64,000 nt of DNA. Origin: Flavobacteriales bacterium (lineage in GTDB: Bacteria > Bacteroidota > Bacteroidia > Flavobacteriales_F > PHOS-HE28). The stretch is taken from positions 124,001-188,000 of the forward strand of contig JADJCX010000006.1 in assembly GCA_016703005.1 (NCBI GenBank), written 5' to 3'. The position numbers and the translations under genes were made by a program. Of the stretch, positions 28,315-37,456 are shown piece after piece (position 1 is the stretch's first letter; every line of letters starts with the position of its first letter). The notes under the pieces are model-generated. The model did not search any database and was not told the DNA's origin. It was given only the letters and a program-made list of their open reading frames with translations.

Positions 28315-29384
28315 AGAGAGCGATCATTAGCCTTTACACCGTTCCCCTGCTGCTGGCTGGATGTGGTGGAATTGAAGAGCAAGTGGCAGGGGGCGGCGTA
28401 ATGCCCCCCATGGCCGTGCAGGTGCATGTGCTGAAGGCCGAACCCTTGGACAATTCCATCACCACAACGGGGACGTTGCTCCCCAACGAGGAAGTGGATC
28501 TGGTGAGCGAACTCGCCGGACGGGTCACCTTGATCGGCTTCCAGGAAGGGGGGGGCGTGAGCGCCGGCCAAGTGCTGGTGCGCATCAACGACGATGAACT
28601 GCAAGCGCAATTGCGCAAGGCCGAAGCGAACCTGAAGCTCGGTCAGGACGATGAGGGTCGCAAGAAACAGTTGCTCGCGGTGAGCGGCATCAGCCAGGAA
28701 CAGTACGATGCGTCGCAGGCACAGCGCGCGGCGCTACAAGCCGATGCGGACAACCTCCGCGCACAGGTCGCCAAGAGCACCATCCGGGCACCGTTCAGCG
28801 GGAAGGTCGGTTTGCGCTCCATCAGCGAGGGTGGCTATGTGGGCAGCAACACGTTGATCGCGAAGCTCCAGCAGACCGACCCAATGAAAGTGGAGTTCGC
28901 GGTGCCCGAGCGGTACGGCCGCATCATGAAGCCGGGCGCGATGATCAGCTTCACCATGGAAGGCGATACGAGCACTTACACCGGTGAGGTCTACGCCGTG
29001 GATCCCAGTGTGGATGCCACGACCCGCACCGTGAAAGTCAGGGCGCGCAGCAGCAACAAGGAAGGCCGCCTTTTTCCCGGTGCGTTCGCGAAAGTGGATG
29101 TGCGCCTGGAGAAGTTGAAAGACGCGCTGGTCATTCCAGCGGAAGCGTTGATCCCCGATATACAAGGCCAGAAAGTGCTGCTGATGAAAGGCGGCAAGGT
29201 GGTGAGCGCGCGCGTGCAACTCGGCATCCGCAGCGCGAACACTGTGCAACTCACCAGCGGTGTGCAGCCCGGCGACTCCGTGATCGTGACCGGCTTGCTC
29301 GCTTTGCGTGAGGGTGTCGATGTCCGCCCCATACCGAAGGAAACGATCGCCCCGACGACCACGGCCGACAGCAGCGCGCGATGA
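28311..29384 (+). CDS. RND efflux periplasmic adaptor (membrane fusion protein)
   Basis: A 357-residue lipoprotein adaptor that bridges the inner-membrane pump and the TolC channel. The lipobox is LLLAGC (Cys at about 18). The protein has the order of the MexA/AcrA family: barrel-sandwich hybrid with a short helical hairpin (AQLRKAEANLKLGQDDEGRKKQ...), IRAPFSGKVGLR, then beta-barrel and membrane-proximal domains (VIPAEALIPDIQGQKVL). ATG 28311 is the fourth-frame start used in place of the in-frame read-through from marR. Its stop overlaps the pump start by four bases (ATGA), so the operon is tightly coupled. Confidence 0.92.
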   Translation: MKRAIISLYTVPLLLAGCGGIEEQVAGGGVMPPMAVQVHVLKAEPLDNSITTTGTLLPNEEVDLVSELAGRVTLIGFQEGGGVSAGQVLVRINDDELQAQLRKAEANLKLGQDDEGRKKQLLAVSGISQEQYDASQAQRAALQADADNLRAQVAKSTIRAPFSGKVGLRSISEGGYVGSNTLIAKLQQTDPMKVEFAVPERYGRIMKPGAMISFTMEGDTSTYTGEVYAVDPSVDATTRTVKVRARSSNKEGRLFPGAFAKVDVRLEKLKDALVIPAEALIPDIQGQKVLLMKGGKVVSARVQLGIRSANTVQLTSGVQPGDSVIVTGLLALREGVDVRPIPKETIAPTTTADSSAR

Positions 29385-32300
29385 ACATCAGCTCTGTCAG
29401 CATCAACCGCCCGGTGCTCGCATCGGTGATCTCGATCCTGATCGTGCTCTTCGGCGCCATCGGCTTCGGCTTCCTCGGTGTGCGTGAATACCCGAGCGTT
29501 GATCCGCCGATCATCACGGTGACGACGAACTATGTGGGCGCGAACGCGGACATCATCGAGAGCCAGGTCACCGAGGTGCTGGAGGAGAGCATCAACGGCA
29601 TCGCAGGCATCCGCACGCTCACCAGCGTGAGCAGCGATGGCCGAAGCACCATCACCGTAGAGTTCGAGTTGGACGTGGACCTCGAAGCCGCCGCCAACGA
29701 CGTGCGCGACCGCGTGAGCCGAAGTTTGAAGAACCTGCCGCTGGATGTCGATCCGCCGATCGTGGCGAAGAGCGATGCGGACAGCAACCCGATAGTATCG
29801 ATGACGATCCAGAGCGATCAGCGCAACCTGCTTGAGCTGAGCCAGATCGCCAACGACGTGTTCAAGGAGCGCTTGCAGACGATCCCGGGCGTGAGCGCCA
29901 TCAACGTGTGGGGTGAGAAGAAGTACAGCATGAAGCTTCTGCTGGAGCCTGTGAAGATGGCCGGCTTCAACGTCACGCCAGTGGATGTGCGCAACGCGCT
30001 CAACCGCGAGAACGTGGAGCTGCCCAGCGGCCGCATCGAAGGCTTCAACACCGAGCTCAGCATCCGCACGCTCGGCCGCCTCACCACCGCTGAGGAGTTC
30101 AATGATCTCATCATCCGCGACGATGGCGGACGGGTGGTGCGCTTGAGGGATATCGGCAACTCCGAACTGCGGCCGGAGAACGAGCGCTCGCTCCTGCGCG
30201 GCAATGGCGGTGTGGCGCAAGTCGCGGTGGCCATCACGCCCCTGCCCGGCAGCAATTACGTGGCCATCGTGGACGAGTTCTACAAGCGCGTGGAGCAGAT
30301 CAAGAAGGACCTTCCGGAAGACCTACGCTATAATGTTGCGCTCGACACCACGATCGGCATCCGCAAGGCGATCCTGGAAGTGGAAGAGACCATCCTCATC
30401 GCCTTCGGGCTGGTGGTGCTCATCATCTTCATCTTCCTGCGCAACTGGCGGACCACCTTGATCCCGGTGATGGCGATACCGATCTCGCTCATCGGCTCAT
30501 TCTTCATCATGTACGTAGCCGGCTTCAGCATCAACATCCTCACCCTGCTGGCCATCGTGCTGTCCACGGGTATTGTGGTGGACGATGCGATCGTGGTGTT
30601 GGAGAACATCTATAGCAAGATCGAAGGCGGCATGGACCCGATGAAGGCAGGTCACGAAGGATCGAAGGAGATCACCTTCGCCATCATCAGCACCACCGTC
30701 ACGTTGGCGGCGGTCTTCCTGCCCATCATCTTCCTCAGCGGTTTGACCGGTCGCCTCTTCCGCGAGTTCGGTGTGGTGGTGGCCGGATCGGTGATCATCA
30801 GCGCGGTGGTCTCGCTCACGCTCACACCCATGATGAGCGCGCGCTGGCTCAAGCACAAGGACAAGCACAGCCGCTTCTTCGAGGTCACCGAACGCTGGTT
30901 CAACCGTCTCTCCGGCGGATACGAACGCTCGCTCGCCGCCTTCATGCGTCGCCGCTGGCTGGTCTTCCCGATCATCCTCGTCAGCATCGGCCTCACCGTG
31001 CTCGCCTTCTTCAACCTGCAAAGCGAACTCGCCCCCGCCGAGGACAAGAGCCGCTTCATGGTGCAGAGCACTGCGCCCGAAGGCACGAGCTTCGAATTGA
31101 TGAACGCCTACCTCGCGGACATCATCAACGTGGTGGACACCATGCCCGAGCGACAGGCGCTCATCAGCGTGACAGCGCCCGGCTTCGGCACGGCAAGCGC
31201 CACCAACAACGGCTTCGTCCGCGTTACGCTCGTGCAGCCCGAAGAGCGCACCAAGACCCAGGATGAACTGGCCAAGGACGTGATGGCGAAAGTGCAGCGC
31301 TTCAATCTGGCGAAGAGCATCGTGATCCAGGAGCCCACCATCGGTGGCAGCCGCTTCGTTTCGTTGCCGGTGCAGTATGTGATCCAGGCACCGGACTTCG
31401 AGCGCCTGCGCGAGATCATCCCGAAGTTCATGGAGAAGGCCGCGGCCGACAAGACCTTCCGCGTTACCGACCTCAACCTGAAGTTCAACAAGCCGGAACT
31501 CAACGTGGAGATCGATCGTGATCGTGCGCGCACCATGGGCGTGAGCATGCAGGACATCGCGGAGACCTTGCAGCTCTACTTCAGCGGTCAGCGCTACGGC
31601 TACTTCATCATGCAGGGCAAGCAGTACCAGGTGATCGGTCAGGCCACGCGGGACAATCGCGATGCGCCCATCGACCTGAAGAGCGCCTACGTGCGCAGCG
31701 ACAAAGGCGAGCTGATCCAGTTGGACAACCTCGTGCGCATGAGCGACCGCAGCACACCGCCGCAGCTCTTCCGCTACAACCGCTACGTGAGCGCCACCGT
31801 GATGGCGGACCCTGCCGAGGGTTACACCATTGGCGACGGCATCAAAGCCATGGACCGCATCGCGGAGGAAGTCCTTGACGACAGCTTCAGTACCTCGCTC
31901 GCAGGCGTGAGCAAGGAATTCGCCGAAAGCGGAAGCAGCATCTGGTTCGCGCTCGGGCTCGCACTGGTTCTCATCTTCCTCATTCTCGCAGCGCAGTTCG
32001 AGAGTTGGCTGGACCCGCTCGTCGTGATCTGCACCGTGCCGCTCGCATTGGCCGGCGCGTTGCTGAGCCTCTGGATCGGCGGTCACACGATCAACATCTT
32101 CTCGCAGATCGGCGGCATCGTGCTCATCGGCCTCGTCACCAAGAACGGCATCCTCATCGTGGAGTTCGCAAACCAGCGCAAAGAGGCCGGATTGAAGAAG
32201 TTGGAAGCCGTGGTGGACGCCGCAGGACAACGCTTCCGTCCGATCCTCATGACCAGTCTCGCAACCGTGCTCGGTGTGCTGCCCATCGCGCTCGGCCTCG

Positions 32301-32476
32301 GTGCCGCTGCCAAGAGCCGCGTGCCCATGGGCATCGCCATCATCGGTGGATTGCTGTTCGCGTTGTTATTGACCCTCTACGTGGTGCCCGCCCTTTACAG
32401 CTACATGAGCCGTGAGCGTAGTGTCGACCCACCGGGTCGACCCGCGCTACCCGGCGAAACACCTGCCCACGCATGA
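29381..32476 (+). CDS. RND-family multidrug efflux pump, inner-membrane subunit
   Basis: A 1,031-residue proton-driven exporter of the AcrB/MexB (HAE1) family. It has 12 membrane helices in two halves separated by two large porter loops. The first helix is followed by GVREYPSVDPPIITV, and the TM4 proton-relay region reads VLSTGIVVDDAIVVLENI (about 385-402), containing the Asp pair. The second half starts with MRRRWLVFPIILVSIG, and near the end there is QIGGIVLIGLVTKNGILIVEFANQ. Length and motifs indicate a functional pump. The substrate range cannot be read from sequence. It overlaps the following TolC gene by four bases. Confidence 0.95.
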   Translation: MNISSVSINRPVLASVISILIVLFGAIGFGFLGVREYPSVDPPIITVTTNYVGANADIIESQVTEVLEESINGIAGIRTLTSVSSDGRSTITVEFELDVDLEAAANDVRDRVSRSLKNLPLDVDPPIVAKSDADSNPIVSMTIQSDQRNLLELSQIANDVFKERLQTIPGVSAINVWGEKKYSMKLLLEPVKMAGFNVTPVDVRNALNRENVELPSGRIEGFNTELSIRTLGRLTTAEEFNDLIIRDDGGRVVRLRDIGNSELRPENERSLLRGNGGVAQVAVAITPLPGSNYVAIVDEFYKRVEQIKKDLPEDLRYNVALDTTIGIRKAILEVEETILIAFGLVVLIIFIFLRNWRTTLIPVMAIPISLIGSFFIMYVAGFSINILTLLAIVLSTGIVVDDAIVVLENIYSKIEGGMDPMKAGHEGSKEITFAIISTTVTLAAVFLPIIFLSGLTGRLFREFGVVVAGSVIISAVVSLTLTPMMSARWLKHKDKHSRFFEVTERWFNRLSGGYERSLAAFMRRRWLVFPIILVSIGLTVLAFFNLQSELAPAEDKSRFMVQSTAPEGTSFELMNAYLADIINVVDTMPERQALISVTAPGFGTASATNNGFVRVTLVQPEERTKTQDELAKDVMAKVQRFNLAKSIVIQEPTIGGSRFVSLPVQYVIQAPDFERLREIIPKFMEKAAADKTFRVTDLNLKFNKPELNVEIDRDRARTMGVSMQDIAETLQLYFSGQRYGYFIMQGKQYQVIGQATRDNRDAPIDLKSAYVRSDKGELIQLDNLVRMSDRSTPPQLFRYNRYVSATVMADPAEGYTIGDGIKAMDRIAEEVLDDSFSTSLAGVSKEFAESGSSIWFALGLALVLIFLILAAQFESWLDPLVVICTVPLALAGALLSLWIGGHTINIFSQIGGIVLIGLVTKNGILIVEFANQRKEAGLKKLEAVVDAAGQRFRPILMTSLATVLGVLPIALGLGAAAKSRVPMGIAIIGGLLFALLLTLYVVPALYSYMSRERSVDPPGRPALPGETPAHA

Positions 32477-33765
32477 GGACGACCGTCACCTTCCTGCTCG
32501 CTTGGGCAAGTCTCGGCGTTACCGCCCAGGTCATCACCGCCGATGAAGCCGTGCGCATCGCCGTGGAGCAGAACTACGGCATCAAGCTCGCCCGCCTCGA
32601 TGCGCGCAGGGCCGAGCTGCTGAATACCGCCGGTAACGCCGGCATGCTGCCCAACGTCGATGCCGTGGGCCAGTACGCCGTGGACAACAGCAGCACCAAG
32701 CAGACCTTCTTCAGCGGCGAAGTGCGCGAACGCGACAATGCGGACCAGCGCGTGCTCGATGCCGCCGTGCAACTGAACTGGACTGTGTTCGATGGCCTTG
32801 CGATGTTCGCTGCTAAGGATAGGCTCGAAGCCTTGGAGCTTATCGGCCAAACGCAGTTACGCCAGCAGATCGAAGCCACTACCTACGATGTGCTCAGCAC
32901 CTACTATCGCCTTGTACAGTTGCGCAAGGCCATCGATGTGCAACGCGAAGGAGTGCGCATCAGCCGTGCGCGCGTAAGCATCGCAGAAGCAGGCAAACGC
33001 ATCGGCACCGCCAGCGGGCTCGCTGTGGTGCAGGCTCAGCTCGATCTCAGTACCGATAGCGCTGCTGTTCTCGATCTGGTCGTGCAGGATGCCGTATCAA
33101 GCGCGCGCTTGAACACTCTCCTCGGCCGCGACCCGTCCACGCCGGTTGCTGTTGCACCGGAAGTACCGGCCGCCGCGCCGATGGATCTTGTGCAGTTGCA
33201 ACAGGCTGCGCGGCAGACCAACAGCACCGTGCAACAAGCGCGACAGCAGCAGATCGCAGCGGACCTCAGTGTGAAGGAGCTGCGCGGCGCCCTCCTTCCC
33301 CGCATCGACATCTTCGGCAACTACGGCTACACCCGCTCCACTTCGGCGGTTGGCATCCTGCAGAGCAACCAGAGCCTGGGGCCCGACTACGGCGCGCGCA
33401 TCAGCATTCCGCTCTTTCGCGGTCTGCAAGCGAACCGGGCATTGGAGGTAGCCAAGCTCTCGCGCGAGCAGGCGGCCATCGCCACACAACAGGTGGAGCG
33501 CAACCTCGAGGAGAGCATCCTCAACGCGTGGACGAGCTTCACCACTGCTCAGCAACGCGTGGCGTTGGAAGACGGCAACCTCGCCGGAGCGCGTACGCAA
33601 GTGGATGTCGCATTGGAAAGTTATCGCCTCGGCGCTATTACGAGCGTTGGGCTGCGCGACGTACAGCTCGGGCTCATCGCTGCCGAGCAACGCATGCTCA
33701 TCGCCCGGTACGAAGCCAAGATTGGCGAGCTGCAGTTGAAGTGGTTGGCCAGCACGTTACTCTGA
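32473..33765 (+). CDS. TolC-family outer membrane efflux protein
   Basis: A 430-residue outer-membrane channel subunit with a signal peptide ending near VTAQ (residue 19). Two duplicated outer-membrane efflux domains are visible by the repeated coiled-coil regions (ALELIGQTQLRQQIEATTYDVLSTYYRLVQLR and RNLEESILNAWTSFTTAQQRVALEDGN). It completes the marR-adaptor-pump-TolC operon; the three structural genes overlap by four bases each. An independent TolC paralogue serves the other exporter at 44025-45434. Confidence 0.94.
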   Translation: MRTTVTFLLAWASLGVTAQVITADEAVRIAVEQNYGIKLARLDARRAELLNTAGNAGMLPNVDAVGQYAVDNSSTKQTFFSGEVRERDNADQRVLDAAVQLNWTVFDGLAMFAAKDRLEALELIGQTQLRQQIEATTYDVLSTYYRLVQLRKAIDVQREGVRISRARVSIAEAGKRIGTASGLAVVQAQLDLSTDSAAVLDLVVQDAVSSARLNTLLGRDPSTPVAVAPEVPAAAPMDLVQLQQAARQTNSTVQQARQQQIAADLSVKELRGALLPRIDIFGNYGYTRSTSAVGILQSNQSLGPDYGARISIPLFRGLQANRALEVAKLSREQAAIATQQVERNLEESILNAWTSFTTAQQRVALEDGNLAGARTQVDVALESYRLGAITSVGLRDVQLGLIAAEQRMLIARYEAKIGELQLKWLASTLL

Positions 33766-33814
33766 GCCGGGCAACAACCCACCACAAGCTGCGTTGCCCA
33801 GCTACCTTCACAAC

Positions 33815-34252
33815 ATGCGCTCCGCAGATCTTATCGCACTCACCGCATTCCTCCTCCTCGTTTCCTGCGGTAAACGCGAAGACCTCGATCCATGCGAGGG
33901 TCATCCTGTGCCGTGGGTTGCTCTCTCTTCCTGGCCCACCCCGCTCGATCCGAACGCGGTCGACACCGTACCGCGCGACAACATCCGCATCGACTTCTAC
34001 TGTAGCGCCGGAGCCTCCAGCACATTCGTCGGTCACCTCACCGGCGTTCATGTGCGCCTTGCAGTAACCGCCACGGACAGCACGCTCTTCTCTGAACAAC
34101 TACAGCCTGACGCCTCCAGCTTCACGTACGGCCGCACCATCGTGCTGAATAGCATCTCCGACACCCTGGCGGCCACGCTGCATATCGCGGCCATCAACAC
34201 ATGCAGCAACGGTGTTCAGTTGGAACGTAGCATGCTGGTGTTGCCGAATTGA
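33815..34252 (+). CDS. Small lipoprotein of unknown function
   Basis: A 145-residue lipoprotein with signal MRSADLIALTAFLLLVSCGK, lipobox LVSC. The start at 33815 is preferred because it begins the signal peptide; an ATG seven codons upstream is less likely. The body is predicted beta-rich and contains no motif I recognise. It follows the efflux operon by 49 bases and may be transcribed from it, but nothing else ties it to efflux. Confidence 0.6.
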   Translation: MRSADLIALTAFLLLVSCGKREDLDPCEGHPVPWVALSSWPTPLDPNAVDTVPRDNIRIDFYCSAGASSTFVGHLTGVHVRLAVTATDSTLFSEQLQPDASSFTYGRTIVLNSISDTLAATLHIAAINTCSNGVQLERSMLVLPN

Positions 34253-34384
34253 AACAGCTATAGACCTTCACGAACCGCAACGTACGTTCGGTGCCCTCAA
34301 CGCTCCGGAAAGTGATCATGTAGGATCCGGGGGGCAAGACGCAAGCTGCCCTTTTGGGTGGCTCGCCCCATCCTTTAAAGAAAA

Positions 34385-34412
34385 AGGGTGCCCCCCTTGC
34401 GGGCGGCACCCT
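34385..34412 (-). terminator. Rho-independent terminator of hsp20
   Basis: An 8-bp stem (agggtgcc ... ggcaccct) is followed on the minus strand by TTTTTCTTT. It lies 17 bases after the hsp20 stop. Confidence 0.8.
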
Positions 34413-34428
34413 CCTTTCACCAATGGCT

Positions 34429-34872
34429 TCAGCGAACGCTGATACTACGGGTCTTCGGTTTGCTCTCTTCGGCCTTCGGGATGGTCAAGCGTAGCACGCC
34501 GTTCACATAGTCGGCCGTGATGGCGTCGGCCTTCACCGTCTTGGGGAGCACGAAGCTCCGCTCGAAACTGCTGCGGCTGAATTCACGGCGCGTCCATCGC
34601 TCCCCCTCCTTCCTTTCATCTTCACTGTGCTCTCCGCGGATCGTCAGCGTGTCGTCCAGCATCTCCACCTTCAGGTCTTTCTTGTCGAAGCCGGGTGCTT
34701 GCACATCCACGCGGAAGTGTTCCGCCGTCTCCACGATGTTCACACGAGGTGCGAAATCCGAATTGCCATCGCGACCGAAGAAACGAGCAATATCAGAGCC
34801 GAAGATCTCGCTGGCCAAGCGGTCCACCGGCGACGCTGCGCTCGCGGGTGTACGGTATTTTACGAGTGTCAT
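34429..34872 (-). CDS. Small heat shock protein, Hsp20/alpha-crystallin family
   Basis: A 147-residue ATP-independent chaperone that holds unfolding proteins. The start at 34872 (MTLVKYRTPASAASPVDRLASEIFG) is the typical Bacteroidota opening. The alpha-crystallin domain begins with APRVNIVETAEHFRVDVQAPGFDKKDLKVE and ends with YVNGVLRLTIPKAE, the conserved NGVLxLxIPK element, followed by a KPKTRSISVR tail. The frame continues upstream of 34872 without a start that makes sense. It is monocistronic, with its own terminator. Confidence 0.93.
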   Translation of the reverse strand: MTLVKYRTPASAASPVDRLASEIFGSDIARFFGRDGNSDFAPRVNIVETAEHFRVDVQAPGFDKKDLKVEMLDDTLTIRGEHSEDERKEGERWTRREFSRSSFERSFVLPKTVKADAITADYVNGVLRLTIPKAEESKPKTRSISVR

Positions 34873-35369
34873 TGGTGTTTGTGGTTTAAGGGTTCGCCGC
34901 CCCTTTCCAAGCCCGATGCCACTCCCCTTTTCCTGCCATGTTGTGCAGTACCACCTGCAATTTTTTCCTGCGCCGCGTGCTGCGGCTGTCGTATGTGCAG
35001 GAACGGGCCAACGGACCGGAGTGCGACCATCGCCGAGCATCAGCCTTCCGCCCGGGAGGATGTTATGGTCCTGAACAAACTGAGCGACATAGCCTTCGTT
35101 CGCGACACTATTTGCAGGCATGTGTCCTCTACACTTTTGATACCGAACCACCTATGGTCTTCATTTCCTGACGATCTCGATATGGAGACCCCGCGCAGGA
35201 ACTTCAAAGCCCTTCTGGGCAAAGCGCTGACCATTCCAGCTGATACTGCGGGACTTGACGCCCCGTTCATGGAAGGCTATCCAACCCGTCCTAGATGGAT
35301 TGGACAGGAACCGATGGCTGCTCCTGTTCGCTTATCCAATTGCATGCAGGCATTCCGACATTGGTCCCC
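34873..35369. other. Non-coding or weakly coding 497-bp stretch between hsp20 and the GreA/GreB gene
   Basis: The stretch should contain the hsp20 promoter on its left side. A plus-strand reading frame with a GGAGG 5 bases upstream runs from ATG 35065 to 35373 (102 codons) and its stop overlaps the ATG of the next gene. The predicted product (starting MVLNKLSDIAFVRDT) has no motif I recognise and is not clearly a gene. No tRNA, repeat or riboswitch-like structure was seen. Confidence 0.35.
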
Positions 35370-35373
35370 ATGA
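35065..35373 (+). CDS. Possible small protein coupled to the GreA/GreB gene
   Basis: A 102-codon frame preceded by a good purine-rich ribosome site (gggaggatgtt ATG). Its TGA at 35371-35373 overlaps the ATG of the elongation factor gene at 35370, as in coupled pairs. The product has no signal peptide and no domain I recognise, and its codon use is not obviously like its neighbours. It could equally be a chance frame in the upstream region. Confidence 0.25.
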   Translation: MVLNKLSDIAFVRDTICRHVSSTLLIPNHLWSSFPDDLDMETPRRNFKALLGKALTIPADTAGLDAPFMEGYPTRPRWIGQEPMAAPVRLSNCMQAFRHWSP

Positions 35374-35873
35374 GCCGAGGATTCGTACGGGAGGATGACC
35401 AAGAGGAAGCGCCTTTTGTTGCGCCGCGTGCTGCCCTGCCTGCTGGTGCGACCAACTACGTTACGCCGCGTGGCATGCAATTGCTACGCAGTGAGCGCGA
35501 CCAATTGGAGCGGCAACGCACGCAACTGCAAGGCAGCGACGACGAGCTTCGACGCGAGCGGACCGTGATCAACGGCAAGCTCGATCTGCTGAACGAACGG
35601 ATCGCCAGCGCCCGCTTGGTGGAACCCGATGGCGCGCCACCTACTGAAGTGCGGTTCGGCACCACGGTCACCTTCGCCTTCCGCAACGGGCCGCAGACCG
35701 GCAAACAACGCAGCTTCACCATCGTGGGCGTGGACGAGGCCGATGTGAACGAGAACCGCATCGCCTTCACCGCCCCGATCGCCCGGGCCCTGCTTGGAAA
35801 ACGCATCGGGCAAGTCGCGGAATTCCCCTTGGGTGCTACGGTGCAGGAACTGGCCATTGAGGGCATTGGCTGA
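35370..35873 (+). CDS. GreA/GreB-family transcription elongation factor
   Basis: A 167-residue factor that binds the RNA polymerase secondary channel. The Bacteroidota-specific N-terminus MSRGFVREDDQEEAP...RAALPAGATNYVTP precedes a coiled-coil (GMQLLRSERDQLERQRTQL...GKLDLLNERIASARLV, about 60-110) and a C-terminal FKBP-like domain (GTTVTFAF...IVGVDEAD...APIARALLGKRIGQVAEF). The two acidic residues at the coiled-coil tip are not obvious as the canonical DD/DE pair, so a GreA/GreB-like cleavage activity is likely but not certain. Confidence 0.88.
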   Translation: MSRGFVREDDQEEAPFVAPRAALPAGATNYVTPRGMQLLRSERDQLERQRTQLQGSDDELRRERTVINGKLDLLNERIASARLVEPDGAPPTEVRFGTTVTFAFRNGPQTGKQRSFTIVGVDEADVNENRIAFTAPIARALLGKRIGQVAEFPLGATVQELAIEGIG

Positions 35874-36088
35874 TGGGCTAAGCGCCGAAGGCCGAATTCA
35901 TAAAGTTCCTAGGTGCGCAGATGGTGCGGGCCTGATCGCGAGGCGCCTCCTCGTCATCGTGAAATGAACAGCGGGGCACAGTTGCAGCCCGCTGTCAACA
36001 CGAACGGGATCTCCCCCCCAAGTGAGCTCCTGCCCCTGAACACCCAATGCCAGTCCCTATCGGCGTCGGCATCCGTCTTCCGACTGAT

Positions 36089-36520
36089 CTACTCGAACTC
36101 TTGTTGCATCCAGCTCTTCGTGGTATCGGCCGTTTCGCGAGCGCGCTCTTTCGCACCCTGCCAATCCGTTGCGCTGCTGGTCTGCATGTGGATCAACGAG
36201 GCATCGATGCGTGCGATGTTGCTGCCGATCTCAGCGATGCGTGTTTCGCATTCGGCTTTCTTGTCGGCGTCCTTGATGCCATCGGCCAAGCGCTGTTGCT
36301 CACGCGCCTGTTTCTCCACCAGTTTATCGCGCAGGTCGTTCAACTCTTTGGCGGCTTCATCCCGTTCTTTCATCCATTCCCCTGCGTCGTCCGCTTTGGC
36401 CATTTCCTGTTGGTTCTCCTCCATCTGCTCGCTGGTCTCTTCGGTGGACTTTCCGGCTTGGCTGCAAGCGGCGAGCAAGGCGAGCGTGCAGGTAGCGGCG
36501 AATAGGGTGTGGGGTTTCAT
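36089..36520 (-). CDS. Coiled-coil lipoprotein
   Basis: A 143-residue lipoprotein; start chosen at 36520 (MKPHTLFAATCTLALLAACS), where the signal and lipobox LAAC lie. Upstream in-frame ATGs extend the N-terminus without a signal. The mature part is highly charged, with long heptad stretches (EETSEQMEENQQEMAKADDAGEW..., RDEAAKELNDLRDKLVEKQAREQQRL) suggesting a helical coiled-coil on the periplasmic or outer face. No function known. Confidence 0.65.
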   Translation of the reverse strand: MKPHTLFAATCTLALLAACSQAGKSTEETSEQMEENQQEMAKADDAGEWMKERDEAAKELNDLRDKLVEKQAREQQRLADGIKDADKKAECETRIAEIGSNIARIDASLIHMQTSSATDWQGAKERARETADTTKSWMQQEFE

Positions 36521-36706
36521 CGGGTGTGTTTTCCCGTTCCGCGTCAAGGTGCGGGCCAGCATCCGTTGAAGTTCGCCAACGTGCGTGGGCTGATCCCAGT
36601 GCGGTGGATGTTCCCCATGAACGGGGAAAAGTTTGCGCGCCGAACGCGGCGTTGTCGTTGGATGTGAATGGCACACGATGTGACGCCGCATTCCGAAAGA
36701 GCAGCC

Positions 36707-36961
36707 ATGAGCAACACGAACAACGCAGCGGCCCTGTTCGCCATTGAGCCACCGGACCCGATGCCCGATCCATCACCCGGCCCAACACGGCCAGATCCAC
36801 CACACCAGCCCGATCCCACCGGTCCGCCCAAACCGGGACCGGGACCTGTACCGGGCACGCCCAGCATCACGCCCCGCGAGGTGCCGAACTTTCCCGGCCA
36901 ACCGCCGCAACCCGCCAAGGAGCATCCGGCGGATCCACGGCCGCAGGAGCCGGTGGGGTAA
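36707..36961 (+). CDS. Small proline-rich protein
   Basis: An 84-residue protein that is about one-third proline in its central and C-terminal parts, with PDP and PGP runs (DPMPDPSPGPTRPDPPHQPDP) followed by TPREVPNFPGQPPQP. It has no signal peptide or membrane helix. The start at 36707 (MSNTNNAAALFA) is preferred over an ATG 13 codons upstream. Homologues are not recognised and the composition suggests a disordered protein. It is divergent from the coiled-coil lipoprotein, 186 bases away. Confidence 0.45.
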   Translation: MSNTNNAAALFAIEPPDPMPDPSPGPTRPDPPHQPDPTGPPKPGPGPVPGTPSITPREVPNFPGQPPQPAKEHPADPRPQEPVG

Positions 36962-37098
36962 GTCAGCTCACCTACCGCATCGTGGAAACCATTCCCCATC
37001 CGCAGTAAAGTTCCGCATCGCATCCGTGTGGCATCATTCTTCCGCGTTCCGGCCGCAGGCCGATTAGCGTTGCACCAACGCGCGCTGGCCCCATCACC

Positions 37099-37401
37099 AT
37101 GGATACGAACAATGAAAAGCGCGGCACGATCGCCGACGACAACGCGCCTCCAGCACTGCGGAAAAAGCGACCACGTATTGCCGTGCGAACGGCCGAGCTC
37201 GCTGCCAAGGCACTGGTGACCGACGCCGCAGAGGGCACGCCGAACAACCCGCAGGACCGCAGCCTGCTGAGGGATCATCGCGACCGCACAACCGGCGCCG
37301 ACCAAGCCGCGCGAGAAGACATGAGTGCCGAAGACCCGAAGACTTTGGTGGATACATCGGGTACCGCACCCGGGTCGGACGGTACATCGCACGGGAAATA
37401 G
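37099..37401 (+). CDS. Small hydrophilic protein
   Basis: A 100-residue protein, polar and strongly charged (MDTNNEKRGTIADDNAP...RSLLRDHRDRTTGADQAAREDM...SGTAPGSDGTSHGK), without signal peptide or hydrophobic segment. The family is not recognised. It lies 137 bases after the proline-rich gene and 55 bases before the esterase gene, all on the plus strand. Likely disordered, possibly a stress-related protein, but this is a guess from composition. Confidence 0.45.
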   Translation: MDTNNEKRGTIADDNAPPALRKKRPRIAVRTAELAAKALVTDAAEGTPNNPQDRSLLRDHRDRTTGADQAAREDMSAEDPKTLVDTSGTAPGSDGTSHGK

Positions 37402-37456
37402 CGGCAGGCGACGGGTGCATCAAACCTTCTCCCCTCTTCCACATCCTACCCCGCAC

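Noticed and set aside
30497..32230. A long open frame on the minus strand opposite the RND pump gene
   Set aside because: It is the antisense of a well-recognised pump gene and has the His/Asp/Glu-rich composition of a shadow frame.
36610..36627. Inverted repeat ttcccc...ggggaa as a terminator or operator
   Set aside because: The stem is only six bases, has no T-run, and lies upstream of the lipoprotein gene; evidence is too weak.
37325..37456. Upstream extension of the esterase gene
   Set aside because: The 44-codon extension overlaps the preceding small gene in another frame, is Arg/His rich and hides the signal peptide, so the later start is preferred.
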